From Spirochaetota bacterium (GTDB lineage: Bacteria; Spirochaetota; Spirochaetia; Treponematales; UBA12059): a DNA stretch of 64,000 nucleotides. The DNA is taken from contig JAPLSN010000008.1 in the NCBI GenBank assembly GCA_026398615.1, positions 1 to 64,000 on the forward strand. The letters run 5' to 3'. Every line of letters begins with the position of its first letter. Position 1 is the stretch's first letter. Position numbers and translations under genes: made by a program. This document shows positions 17,262 through 24,674 of the stretch, one piece after another. The notes below the pieces were generated by a model. That model had not been told where the DNA came from. It ran no database searches and was given only the letters and a program-made list of their open reading frames with translations.

Positions 17262-18209
17262 TCAGGTCCCGGGTAGGGACGAAATCCCTGCATCGCCCGA
17301 GTTGCGTTCGCGAAAGATCCCGTCGGCGAAGCCCTGGATGCGTCCGTTGGATTCCGCGAGTTCGAGCCGCCTGAGGGCTGTCAGGGCCCATTCCGGATCG
17401 ATCTCCACGCCCAGCCAGCGCCGACCGAGCTTTTTCGCCACGACGGCCGTGGTACCCGACCCGAGGAAGGGATCGAACACGAGTTCTCCCGGGCGCGTGC
17501 TGGCCAGGATCAGCTTGGCGACGAGCTTTTCCGGTTTCTGCGCGGGGTGGCCGGTGTTTTCCGGCATCGACCAATAGGGCACTGTGATGTCGGTCCACAG
17601 GTTCGAAGGGAAGGTGTCGCGGAATCCCCCGTCGGTCGTTTCGGTCCAATCCTTCGGGGAGCCGTCGGGTTCCCGGTACGGCGCCATGACGCGGCGCCTG
17701 AGTTTGACCGCCCCCGGATCGAAATGGTAGGTTCCGGAAACCGTCGCGAACCAGATATCCTCCGAAGCGTTCTTCCAGTTGCGCGCCGCGCCGCGCCCCT
17801 TTTCGCGTTCCCAGGTGATGCGGTTCCGCACGATGAAGCGCCGCGAAAGTTCGGCGTGGAGGACGGCGGAACTCCGCCAGTCGCCGCAGACGTAGACCGT
17901 CGCGGCGGGGGAGAGCAGTGGCGTCACCGCGTCGAGCCAGGCGGCGGTGTAGGCGGCGTAGTCCCCGTCGGATACCTTCCGGCCGCTCGCCGCCCCGAAG
18001 TCCTTGCGCAGGTTGTAGGGGGGGTCGGCGACGAGGAGGTCGACCGACGCGCGGGGAAGGCGGGGCGCGATCTCGAGGAGATCGCCGAGGATGACCCGTC
18101 CGGCAGCTGCGCCCGGCGTCAGTCCCACCCCGGATTCGAGCAGCCGCGGCATCAGTCGTGCACGGTCGGAATCCCCGAGTCTCAGGGTGCGGTTGCGGGA
18201 TGACGCCAT
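17262..18209 (-). CDS. Orphan DNA methyltransferase, beta-class (N6-adenine or N4-cytosine)
   Basis: S-adenosylmethionine-dependent DNA methyltransferase of 315 residues. The catalytic motif IV DPPYNLRKDFG precedes motif I DPFLGSGTTAVVAKKLGRRWLGVEID near the C-terminus, so the order is the beta class (like CcrM, HinfI and many orphan enzymes). A target recognition region lies between (about 100-200), with HPAQKPEKL before motif I. No restriction endonuclease gene is adjacent. It faces away from the XPB helicase operon across about 150 bases. A -10/-35 pair sits 6-8 bases before the ATG, so the transcript is predicted to be leaderless. Confidence 0.9.
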   Translation of the reverse strand: MASSRNRTLRLGDSDRARLMPRLLESGVGLTPGAAAGRVILGDLLEIAPRLPRASVDLLVADPPYNLRKDFGAASGRKVSDGDYAAYTAAWLDAVTPLLSPAATVYVCGDWRSSAVLHAELSRRFIVRNRITWEREKGRGAARNWKNASEDIWFATVSGTYHFDPGAVKLRRRVMAPYREPDGSPKDWTETTDGGFRDTFPSNLWTDITVPYWSMPENTGHPAQKPEKLVAKLILASTRPGELVFDPFLGSGTTAVVAKKLGRRWLGVEIDPEWALTALRRLELAESNGRIQGFADGIFRERNSGDAGISSLPGT

Positions 18210-18215
18210 GGCGCC

Positions 18216-18244
18216 AGTCTATACTTCCAGGGGCCGGGCGTAAA
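18216..18244 (-). promoter_or_regulatory. Leaderless-type promoter of the methyltransferase
   Basis: On the minus strand TTTACG (18239-18244), 17 bp, TAGACT (18216-18221), then 6 bases to the ATG at 18209. TATAGA at 18218-18223 is an alternative -10 register. Confidence 0.5.
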
Positions 18245-18349
18245 GCGCGATACAGTGAAGTAACGCCGATCCCGGCGGACGGACCGGCAAAACGCATCGG
18301 GCCCCGACGATTTCGGTCTGCGGAGAATGCAGAAGAGGGCAAAATTCGG

Positions 18350-18355
18350 TACACT
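18350..18355 (+). promoter_or_regulatory. -10-like element in front of the XPB helicase
   Basis: TACACT ends 3 bases before ATG 18359 and 9 bases before ATG 18365. There is no SD. If used, transcription would start at or between the two ATGs, favouring the second. No clear -35 was found. Confidence 0.3.
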
Positions 18356-18358
18356 TGA

Positions 18359-20041
18359 ATGGATATGGGCGGACCTCTCATCGTTCAAAGCGACATGACG
18401 ATACTCCTCGACGCGCACGATCCCCTGTTCGAGGAGGCTCGCGTCGCCCTGTCGCCCTTCGCCGTGCTGGAGAAGAGCCCCGAGCACATGCACACCTACC
18501 GGCTCACCCCGCTGTCCCTGTGGAACGCGGCGAGCGCGGGACTCGGCGCCGACGCGATCGAAAACGCCCTCGCGCGTTTTTCGCGCTACGAAGTGCCGTC
18601 GGGGGTGATCCATGCCGCCAGGGATTTCATCGCCCGGTTCGGAACCCTCGTCCTTCACGACGACCCGGACGCCGACTCGACGTCGGAACTCTTTCTCGAA
18701 TGCGCCGATCCCGCCGTGGCGGCGGAGATCGCGGCGTCCCGGCGCCTGGTCAAGTACCTCGTTCCGCGTCCCGGCGGCTTCGGCGTCCTGCTCGCCGACC
18801 GCGGCACCGTGAAGCAGGAGCTCATCCGCCTGGGCAGGCCGGTGCGCGACGAAGCCCGCCTCTCGCCGGGAGATCCCTTCACCGTATCCCTCCGTGACAC
18901 CGCGGCCTCGGGTTCGCCCTTCACCCTCAGGCCGTACCAGGACGACGCGGTGGCCGCCTTCATGGGAGGGAACACTCCCGGCAACGGCTACGGCGTGATC
19001 GTCCTACCCTGCGGCTCGGGAAAGACGGTGGTAGGCATGGCGGTCATGTCGGCAGTCGGGCGCAAGACATTGATCGTCACCACGAACATCGCGGCCGCCC
19101 ACCAGTGGATGGACGAGCTCCACGACAAGACGGCCGTCGCCCACGACGACATCGGGGAATACTCAGGCGAACGCAAGATCGTGAAACCCATCACCGTCGC
19201 CACCTACCAGATCCTGACCTGGCGGCAGGAGAAGGGCGAGGAATTCCCCCACTTCGACCTGTTCCGGAAACAGAAATGGGGTCTCGTCATCTTCGACGAA
19301 GTACACCTGCTCCCGGCGCCGGTATTCCGCGTCGTGGCGGAGATACAGGCGGTGCGGCGTCTCGGGCTCACGGCTACCCTCGTGCGCGAGGACGGCCATG
19401 AAGAAGACGTTTTCAGCCTCGTCGGACCCAAGCGCTGCGACGTGCCCTGGAAGGAACTGGAGCGGCGGGGCTTCATCGCGACGGCGGTCTGCCGCGAAGT
19501 GCGCATACCGCTGCCCCAACGGGACCAGATCCGGTACGCGGCCGCGGACCAGCGCGCCCGGATCAGGATAGCGGCGGAAAATTCCCGCAAGGTCGAGGCG
19601 GTCCTCGAACTCGTCGAGAACCACCCCGAGGACCGGATCCTCGTCATCGGGCAGTACCTCGACCAGCTCGGCGCGCTGGCGCAGGCGCTCAAGGCTCCCC
19701 TCATCACGGGAAAGATCCCGAACCCGGAGCGGGAACGGATCTACTCGGACTTCAAGTCCGGGAAGGAACGGATCATCGTGGTTTCCAAGGTGGCGAATTT
19801 CGCGGTCGACCTTCCCGACGCGTCGATGGCCATCCAGACTTCCGGCACCTTCGGTTCCCGTCAGGAGGAAGCCCAGCGACTGGGACGCATACTCAGGCCG
19901 AAAAAACGTAACTCTTACTTCTACTCGCTCGTTTCCCTCTACACCATCGAGGAAGAATTCTCCTCCAACCGGAGGAGATTCCTCACCGAGCAGGGATACC
20001 GGTACGCCATCGAGGCGTGGGACGAGGCGGAATGGAACTGA
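18359..20041 (+). CDS. XPB-type superfamily 2 DNA helicase
   Basis: DNA helicase/translocase of 560 residues. An N-terminal damage-recognition-like region (about 1-180) is followed by LRPYQDDAV (Q-like), Walker A PCGSGKT, DEVH box, motif III LTATLVRED (the RED motif characteristic of XPB/Rad25) and helicase domain 2 with VANFAVDLPDASMAIQTSGTFGSRQEEAQRLGRILRP. Bacterial XPB proteins are known in spirochaetes and actinobacteria; they unwind 3'-5' and are linked to repair. The last codons overlap the start of the next gene, whose product carries the XPB-N-associated domain. ATG 18365 (MGGP) is an alternative start. Confidence 0.92.
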   Translation: MDMGGPLIVQSDMTILLDAHDPLFEEARVALSPFAVLEKSPEHMHTYRLTPLSLWNAASAGLGADAIENALARFSRYEVPSGVIHAARDFIARFGTLVLHDDPDADSTSELFLECADPAVAAEIAASRRLVKYLVPRPGGFGVLLADRGTVKQELIRLGRPVRDEARLSPGDPFTVSLRDTAASGSPFTLRPYQDDAVAAFMGGNTPGNGYGVIVLPCGSGKTVVGMAVMSAVGRKTLIVTTNIAAAHQWMDELHDKTAVAHDDIGEYSGERKIVKPITVATYQILTWRQEKGEEFPHFDLFRKQKWGLVIFDEVHLLPAPVFRVVAEIQAVRRLGLTATLVREDGHEEDVFSLVGPKRCDVPWKELERRGFIATAVCREVRIPLPQRDQIRYAAADQRARIRIAAENSRKVEAVLELVENHPEDRILVIGQYLDQLGALAQALKAPLITGKIPNPERERIYSDFKSGKERIIVVSKVANFAVDLPDASMAIQTSGTFGSRQEEAQRLGRILRPKKRNSYFYSLVSLYTIEEEFSSNRRRFLTEQGYRYAIEAWDEAEWN

Positions 20042-22110
20042 AACGGCCAGCGGTCGAAGACTGGCGCGACGCGCTTGTCGCGGGCGATACCAACTCCTTC
20101 CTCCTCCTCGTCCGGAATTACCTCGGCGCGGTCAAGACGCCGTACAACAAGCACGAGCTCGTGTCCAGGCTCGAAGCTTTCATGCAGGCGCCCGAGAACG
20201 CCGCCGCGATCATCGGATTCCTCTCCGATGACGAGCTGGCGGTCGTGGCCGCGGTCGAATTGCTCGGGCCGTCGGCCCCGACGGCGCTCGTGGAACTCTT
20301 CGCGTACCGGATGAAGCCCGAAACCCTCGACGCCGTGGTGGCCTCCCTCGTCGACCGGCTCGTGCTGTTCCGCTGCCCTGCGGCCGATTACGCGCTCGCG
20401 GTGGCGCCCCCGCTCCGGGATGCGGCGCTGGCCGTGGTGGATTTCGGGCGTTTTTTCGAGACCGTTCCGGCGAAAACCGCTCCGGAACCCGCCTGGCTGA
20501 CGGGCGACCTCATTTGCACGGTTTTTTCGTTCCTGTTCCACGGCAGGAAACAGTTCCGCAAGAACGGTCTCCTTACCAAGAAGGCGCAGGAAGCCCTCGT
20601 GGCCCTGGCGCCCGAACTCGTGCATTCGCAGATGCCCCAGCTCGAGACTCGCTACTCCGACGTGATGGAGTGCTTCAGGAACACCGGCGTGATCGAGGGG
20701 GTCGAAGATCCGTCCGTCAACGCGGACGCCTTCGGCGCCGTTTTCGACCGCGCCGACACGGGCCTCGTGTTCGAGTTCGCCGCCGCGCGCCATTGCGAGG
20801 TTTCGGAGGACGGCTCGTCCCGTTCCTTCGTCGTCGACGCCAAGCTCCTGCGCAACGTATTCGAGGCGATCCCGTCGGAAGTCACCTTCGGCGGGATGGG
20901 CTTGTGGCGCTACGTGAAGTACGTGGCGACGTCGTGCGGCTGCGGCCAACTCACCGACTTCATCGTCGACCTTCTCGTCAGATTCGGCTTCGTGCATGCC
21001 ACGAAACAGGGCTACTCGAAGCCTTCCGGGGACGCAAGCGACGCGAAGCGGAGCGCAAAGACCCCGAAGGCGAAAAAGGCCGATGCGGCTCCACGGGCGA
21101 CGCCCACGGTCATCGTCGACGGTTCGCATGTCGTTAAGGTGCTGCCCGAAGCCGACGACGATGCCCGCCGCTTCGTCGCGGTAGCGGCCCGTCCGGAGCG
21201 GCGCGACGTGGTCCTGTCCGCGATCGTGGACCGCGACAGCGCCTTCGATGCTTTCGACGCCGGCATCGGTGCGGATACCCTGTCCAGGCGGCTCGCGGAG
21301 CTGTCGGGCGGCCCCCTTCCGCAAAGCCTCCTATTCTCCTTCGAATCGTGGGAGAAGGAGTACCAGTCGGTCCGGCTCTACTTCGGGTTCACGATCGTGG
21401 CGAAGGGGCCGAGCGCGATGGCCATGGAGCATTCCCCGGCCATGAAGCGCCTGGATGTCCGCAAGCTCGGGGACGGCATCTACTTCGTCGCCACCGACGC
21501 CCGCGCCGACATCGAGTCGGCCCTCGTCAAGGCCGGTCTGCGTCTGCCCTCGCGCGTCACGGGCGCGACTCCCGGTTCTCGCGTGCGCGTCAGGAAGGCC
21601 GCGCACCCGAAGGCGCTGGACCCGGCGAGCTGCCGAGCGGTTCTCGAGGCGAAACCGGGGAAGGCGCGGCCCAACGACGGCGACAGGCGGATCGCGGCGC
21701 TCCACAGGGCGCTCAAGAAGCTGGACCGCAAGGATTGGGAGCTACGCGAACTCGAAGCGCGGATCAACAAGAAGATCGTACTGAACGAAGCCCAGCTGAA
21801 GGTCGCCGACTTTCCCTCCGTCGGGCGGCTCGAGGCGGGATCGCTGGATTTTCTCGGCAAGGCCCGCGTGGCCGAGGACGCGATCGCGTCCGGGGGCGCC
21901 GAGCTGGACATCCAGTACAAGCCGAAGGGCGGCGACGTGATCCGGGTTCTCGTCGTCCCCGTCGAGCTCAGGAAGGAAACCGAGGGCCTCGTGCTGGTCG
22001 CGAGGATATCGGGAACGGACAAGGGGATCGAGATCCCGATCAGCGCCGTTTCCAAAATACGACGCCTGAGAAAAGGCTTTTTCGGAGACAGACGACATGA
22101 ACAACATTGA
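20032..22110 (+). CDS. XPB/Ssl2 N-terminal-domain (Helicase_C_3) protein, partner of XPB
   Basis: Protein of 692 residues without helicase motifs of its own. The C-terminal half has the helicase-associated XPB/Ssl2 N-terminal-like domain: LPQSLLFSFESWEKEYQSVRLYFGFTIVAKG, then a region predicting the pattern known from XPB N-termini (ALVKAGLRLPSRV). The N-terminal half is helical (TPYNKHELVSRLEAFMQAPENAAAIIGFLSDDELAVVAAVELLG), winged-helix-like. The start codon lies inside the XPB gene's last codons (ATG 20032, preceded by GAGGCGG), and its end overlaps the NYN gene by 14 bases. It probably forms a complex with XPB, supplying in trans a domain that eukaryotic XPB carries in cis. Confidence 0.75.
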   Translation: MELKRPAVEDWRDALVAGDTNSFLLLVRNYLGAVKTPYNKHELVSRLEAFMQAPENAAAIIGFLSDDELAVVAAVELLGPSAPTALVELFAYRMKPETLDAVVASLVDRLVLFRCPAADYALAVAPPLRDAALAVVDFGRFFETVPAKTAPEPAWLTGDLICTVFSFLFHGRKQFRKNGLLTKKAQEALVALAPELVHSQMPQLETRYSDVMECFRNTGVIEGVEDPSVNADAFGAVFDRADTGLVFEFAAARHCEVSEDGSSRSFVVDAKLLRNVFEAIPSEVTFGGMGLWRYVKYVATSCGCGQLTDFIVDLLVRFGFVHATKQGYSKPSGDASDAKRSAKTPKAKKADAAPRATPTVIVDGSHVVKVLPEADDDARRFVAVAARPERRDVVLSAIVDRDSAFDAFDAGIGADTLSRRLAELSGGPLPQSLLFSFESWEKEYQSVRLYFGFTIVAKGPSAMAMEHSPAMKRLDVRKLGDGIYFVATDARADIESALVKAGLRLPSRVTGATPGSRVRVRKAAHPKALDPASCRAVLEAKPGKARPNDGDRRIAALHRALKKLDRKDWELRELEARINKKIVLNEAQLKVADFPSVGRLEAGSLDFLGKARVAEDAIASGGAELDIQYKPKGGDVIRVLVVPVELRKETEGLVLVARISGTDKGIEIPISAVSKIRRLRKGFFGDRRHEQH

Positions 22111-22858
22111 AAACGTGGAAAGCCGGCAGCGGAAGCTCGCCGTGCTCATCGACGCCGACAACACGCAGGCCGCCATCATGGACGGCCTCCTCGCCGAAAT
22201 CGCGGCCTACGGCATCGCCAGCGTCAAGCGCATCTTCGGCGACTGGACGACGACCAACCTGAAGCACTGGAAGGAAAAGCTGCTCGACTACGCGATACAG
22301 CCCATCCAGCAGTTCGCGTACACTAGCGGGAAGAATTCCACCGACAGCGCGCTCATCATCGACGCGATGGATCTTCTCTACACCGAGAAGCTTGACGGTT
22401 TCTGCATCGTGTCGAGCGACAGCGATTTCACGAAGCTCGCGATGCGCCTCCGCGAGGCAGGGAAGCTGGTCATCGGCTTCGGCGAGCGGAAGACGCCCAA
22501 GGCTTTCGTGTCGGCCTGCGACCGCTTCGTGTTCACCGAGATCCTGCGCGAAGTGGAGGACAGTTCCGATCGCCAGGAAACGCGCGACAGGAAGCCGACC
22601 GAGTTCAAGCCCGACCGCAAGATGAAAGCCCTGCTCCTCAACTCCGCGGAGGACGCGGCAGATGATTCCGGATGGGCCTACCTCGGCGCGGTGGGGCAGT
22701 TCGTCGCCAACCGTCAGGCGGAATTCGATCCGCGCAATTTCGGCTTCCGGAAACTCGGCGACCTCATCCGCACCTGCGGCCTCTTCGATATCGAGGAGCG
22801 CCCGGACCGGTCGGGTTCGGGAAAGCAAGTCTACGTGAAACCCAAGCGCGGAAGATAG
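22097..22858 (+). CDS. NYN-domain RNase-like protein with C-terminal OST-HTH/LOTUS domain
   Basis: Protein of 253 residues. The N-terminal NYN (PIN-like) nuclease domain has its acidic residues in place: VLIDADNTQ, GKNSTDSALIIDAMDLL and FCIVSSDSDFTKLAMRLREAG. The C-terminal segment (about 180-253: WAYLGAVGQFVANRQAEFDPRNFGFRKLGDLIRTCGLFDIEE) matches the OST-HTH/LOTUS RNA- or G4-binding module. LabA/MARF1-like proteins with this layout cleave or bind RNA. It is the third gene of the XPB operon, overlapping the previous gene, so it should act with the helicase pair. Confidence 0.87.
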   Translation: MNNIENVESRQRKLAVLIDADNTQAAIMDGLLAEIAAYGIASVKRIFGDWTTTNLKHWKEKLLDYAIQPIQQFAYTSGKNSTDSALIIDAMDLLYTEKLDGFCIVSSDSDFTKLAMRLREAGKLVIGFGERKTPKAFVSACDRFVFTEILREVEDSSDRQETRDRKPTEFKPDRKMKALLLNSAEDAADDSGWAYLGAVGQFVANRQAEFDPRNFGFRKLGDLIRTCGLFDIEERPDRSGSGKQVYVKPKRGR

Positions 22859-22941
22859 GCGCCAGATCGCGCCGGGCGGCCGGGGTCGTTGCGATACCCC
22901 GTCCGCCCCATCTCCCGGTTGCCGCGGGCCTGAGAAAAAAC

Positions 22942-22970
22942 TTGCGCCGCGGTCCGGGAAGCCGTATCCT
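22942..22970 (+). promoter_or_regulatory. Leaderless-type promoter of DinB-like gene
   Basis: TTGCGC (22942-22947), 17 bp, TATCCT (22965-22970), then 7 bases to ATG 22978. No Shine-Dalgarno is possible between them. Confidence 0.65.
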
Positions 22971-22977
22971 GTAGATC

Positions 22978-23469
22978 ATGAGCCAGCCCTATGATGCATT
23001 GATGGATCTCGCGGACGCCGAGTTCGACGGCCGCTCCTTCAACGGAAAACCCCTCATGAAGACGCTCGACGCCCTGCCGGCGCGAGCCGCGGCATCGACT
23101 GAAACCTTCGAAGGCTACAGCGCCTGGGAAGTCGCCCTCCACTGCCTCTACTACAAGTACTTCGCGGCCGATGCCCTTGGCGCTGCCGGTCCCCTCGAAC
23201 CCTATCCTTATCCCAAGGGGAACTTCGTCCCGCCGCCGGCCACGACCGAAGCCGACTGGACTGAATTCCGCGCTTACCTCAGGACGGCGCACGCGGTCTG
23301 CGGTGCGGCCGTCCGGAATGCCTCTCCCGAGGCGCTCGACGCCCTCATCCCCGACTGGAAGCTTCCCGTTCGCGCCATCGTCCCCTGGCTCGCCTCGCAC
23401 GACAGCTACCACGTCGCGCAGATCCGCAGCATGGGAGTCCCGGGACTGAAGGAACCCAAGGCTACCTGA
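22978..23469 (+). CDS. DinB-superfamily metal-binding protein
   Basis: Four-helix-bundle protein of 163 residues of the DinB/YfiT type. It has the histidine ligand pattern at VALHCLYYKYF in helix 2 and SHDSYHVAQIRSM near the C-terminus, which in the family bind a divalent metal. Members include thiol-transferase-like enzymes (mycothiol, bacillithiol) and many of unknown role; no function can be assigned. It has its own leaderless promoter, so it is not part of the XPB operon. Confidence 0.82.
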   Translation: MSQPYDALMDLADAEFDGRSFNGKPLMKTLDALPARAAASTETFEGYSAWEVALHCLYYKYFAADALGAAGPLEPYPYPKGNFVPPPATTEADWTEFRAYLRTAHAVCGAAVRNASPEALDALIPDWKLPVRAIVPWLASHDSYHVAQIRSMGVPGLKEPKAT

Positions 23470-23476
23470 GCCGGAC

Positions 23477-23505
23477 TTGTGGCGCGGCGGGTTTGCCGAT
23501 ATCCT
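23477..23505 (+). promoter_or_regulatory. Leaderless-type promoter of the phosphoribosyltransferase
   Basis: TTGTGG (23477-23482), 17 bp, TATCCT (23500-23505), then 6 bases to ATG 23512. Confidence 0.6.
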
Positions 23506-23511
23506 CGATCC

Positions 23512-24039
23512 ATGGACAAGTACTGGTTCACGTACGACGACATACACAGGACGGTCAGGGATCTGGCCGGACGCGTGAAGGCTTCGGGGTTCGAAACCGA
23601 TGCGATCGTGGCGATCGGATCGGGCGGCTACATCCCCGCGAGGATCCTGCGGACCTACATCAACAAGCCGATCTGGGCCGTCGGGATTTCCTATTACGAC
23701 GAAAACGACAATCCGACCGACAACCCGCGCAAGATGCAGTGGATCGACGAGGTGGAGCGCAAGCTCGCGGGTAAACGCATCCTCCTCGTGGACGAAGTCG
23801 ACGATTCACGGACGACGCTCGAATATTGCATTCGCGAACTCCTGTCGCACAAACCCGCCGAAGTCGCCGTCGCGGTGCTCCACAACAAGCGAAAGGAAAA
23901 GCGCGGCACACTCCCGCCCGAGGTGACGCGCTATTTTACCGGCCTCGACATCGAGGACCGGTGGGTGAAGTATCCCTGGGACGCGGTCGACATCGACGAG
24001 CAGGACGCGAACGCCGCCGCGGCCAGGACGCGCGCCTGA
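23512..24039 (+). CDS. Purine-type phosphoribosyltransferase (Xpt1/hypoxanthine-xanthine-like)
   Basis: PRPP-dependent phosphoribosyltransferase of 175 residues. The PRPP-binding loop RILLVDEVDDSRTTL is the DEVDD-T/S-R-TTL form found in yeast Xpt1-like and archaeal purine PRTases. The Gly-rich loop VAIGSGGYIPARIL and the C-terminal DRWVKYPWD segment (purine stacking Trp) fit salvage of xanthine, hypoxanthine or guanine to the nucleotide. The upstream extension of the frame is discarded because the promoter -10 lies in it. The stop overlaps the presumed start of the next gene (CTGA). Confidence 0.85.
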   Translation: MDKYWFTYDDIHRTVRDLAGRVKASGFETDAIVAIGSGGYIPARILRTYINKPIWAVGISYYDENDNPTDNPRKMQWIDEVERKLAGKRILLVDEVDDSRTTLEYCIRELLSHKPAEVAVAVLHNKRKEKRGTLPPEVTRYFTGLDIEDRWVKYPWDAVDIDEQDANAAAARTRA

Positions 24040-24674
24040 ATCCCGGGGACAAGGCGGAAGCCCGTGCCGCCGCCCGATCCCTGCTCCGGGCGCTGCCGGA
24101 GGCCGAACGGGCCTTCTTGAGCGCGCGCGCGTCCGCCGAGGCTTTCAAGCTGGCGGAGCGGATGGGTCCGCGGCGGGTTCTCGCGTTCCTGTCCATGCGG
24201 CGCGAGATAGACACGGCGCCCTTCATCGACGCGGCATTCAGCCAAGGTTGGCCGGTGGCCGTGCCGCGGATTTCGGGCGGGGAACTCGTTTTCACGGAAT
24301 TGGGACGCACCTGGAACTCGTGGCCCCTCGACGGCCTCGGTATTCCCGAGCCGCCCGTCGACCTCCCGATGGTCGCCGACCGCGAAATCGCCGCAGGCCC
24401 GACCTTTGCCCTGATCCCTGGACTGCTCTTCGACGGGAAGGGCCGGCGGCTCGGCAGGGGCAAGGGTTACTACGACCGCTTTCTCGCCCGGATTGCCGTC
24501 GCGCAGGAAGCTTGCGCTGGTATCGCAGGCATACGGCCGGAGCCTGCGGACTTCGCGAGGGTGGGGTTCTGCTTTTCCTTCCAGGTTGTCGAAGGAGTCC
24601 CCTATGACGGCAACGATGCTCCGATGGACCTGATCGTGACGGAGAACGGGACGATCAGGCCGGGAAACGGATGA
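24036..24674 (+). CDS. 5-formyltetrahydrofolate cyclo-ligase
   Basis: Converts 5-formyl-THF to 5,10-methenyl-THF with ATP hydrolysis. The product of about 212 residues carries the family signature FALIPGLLFDGKGRRLGRGKGYYDRFL near the C-terminal third and the N-terminal basic helix KAEARAAARSLLRALPEAERAFLSARA. No ATG, GTG or TTG fits the N-terminus; the CTG at 24036 overlapping the previous stop (CTGA) gives the right family start. It belongs with the formate-THF ligase at 61469 in one-carbon metabolism, though they are far apart. Confidence 0.85.
   Translation: MNPGDKAEARAAARSLLRALPEAERAFLSARASAEAFKLAERMGPRRVLAFLSMRREIDTAPFIDAAFSQGWPVAVPRISGGELVFTELGRTWNSWPLDGLGIPEPPVDLPMVADREIAAGPTFALIPGLLFDGKGRRLGRGKGYYDRFLARIAVAQEACAGIAGIRPEPADFARVGFCFSFQVVEGVPYDGNDAPMDLIVTENGTIRPGNG

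Noticed and set aside
17262-18209. Methyltransferase as part of a classical restriction-modification pair
   Set aside because: No endonuclease-like gene is adjacent; neighbours are an EEP lipoprotein and the XPB operon.
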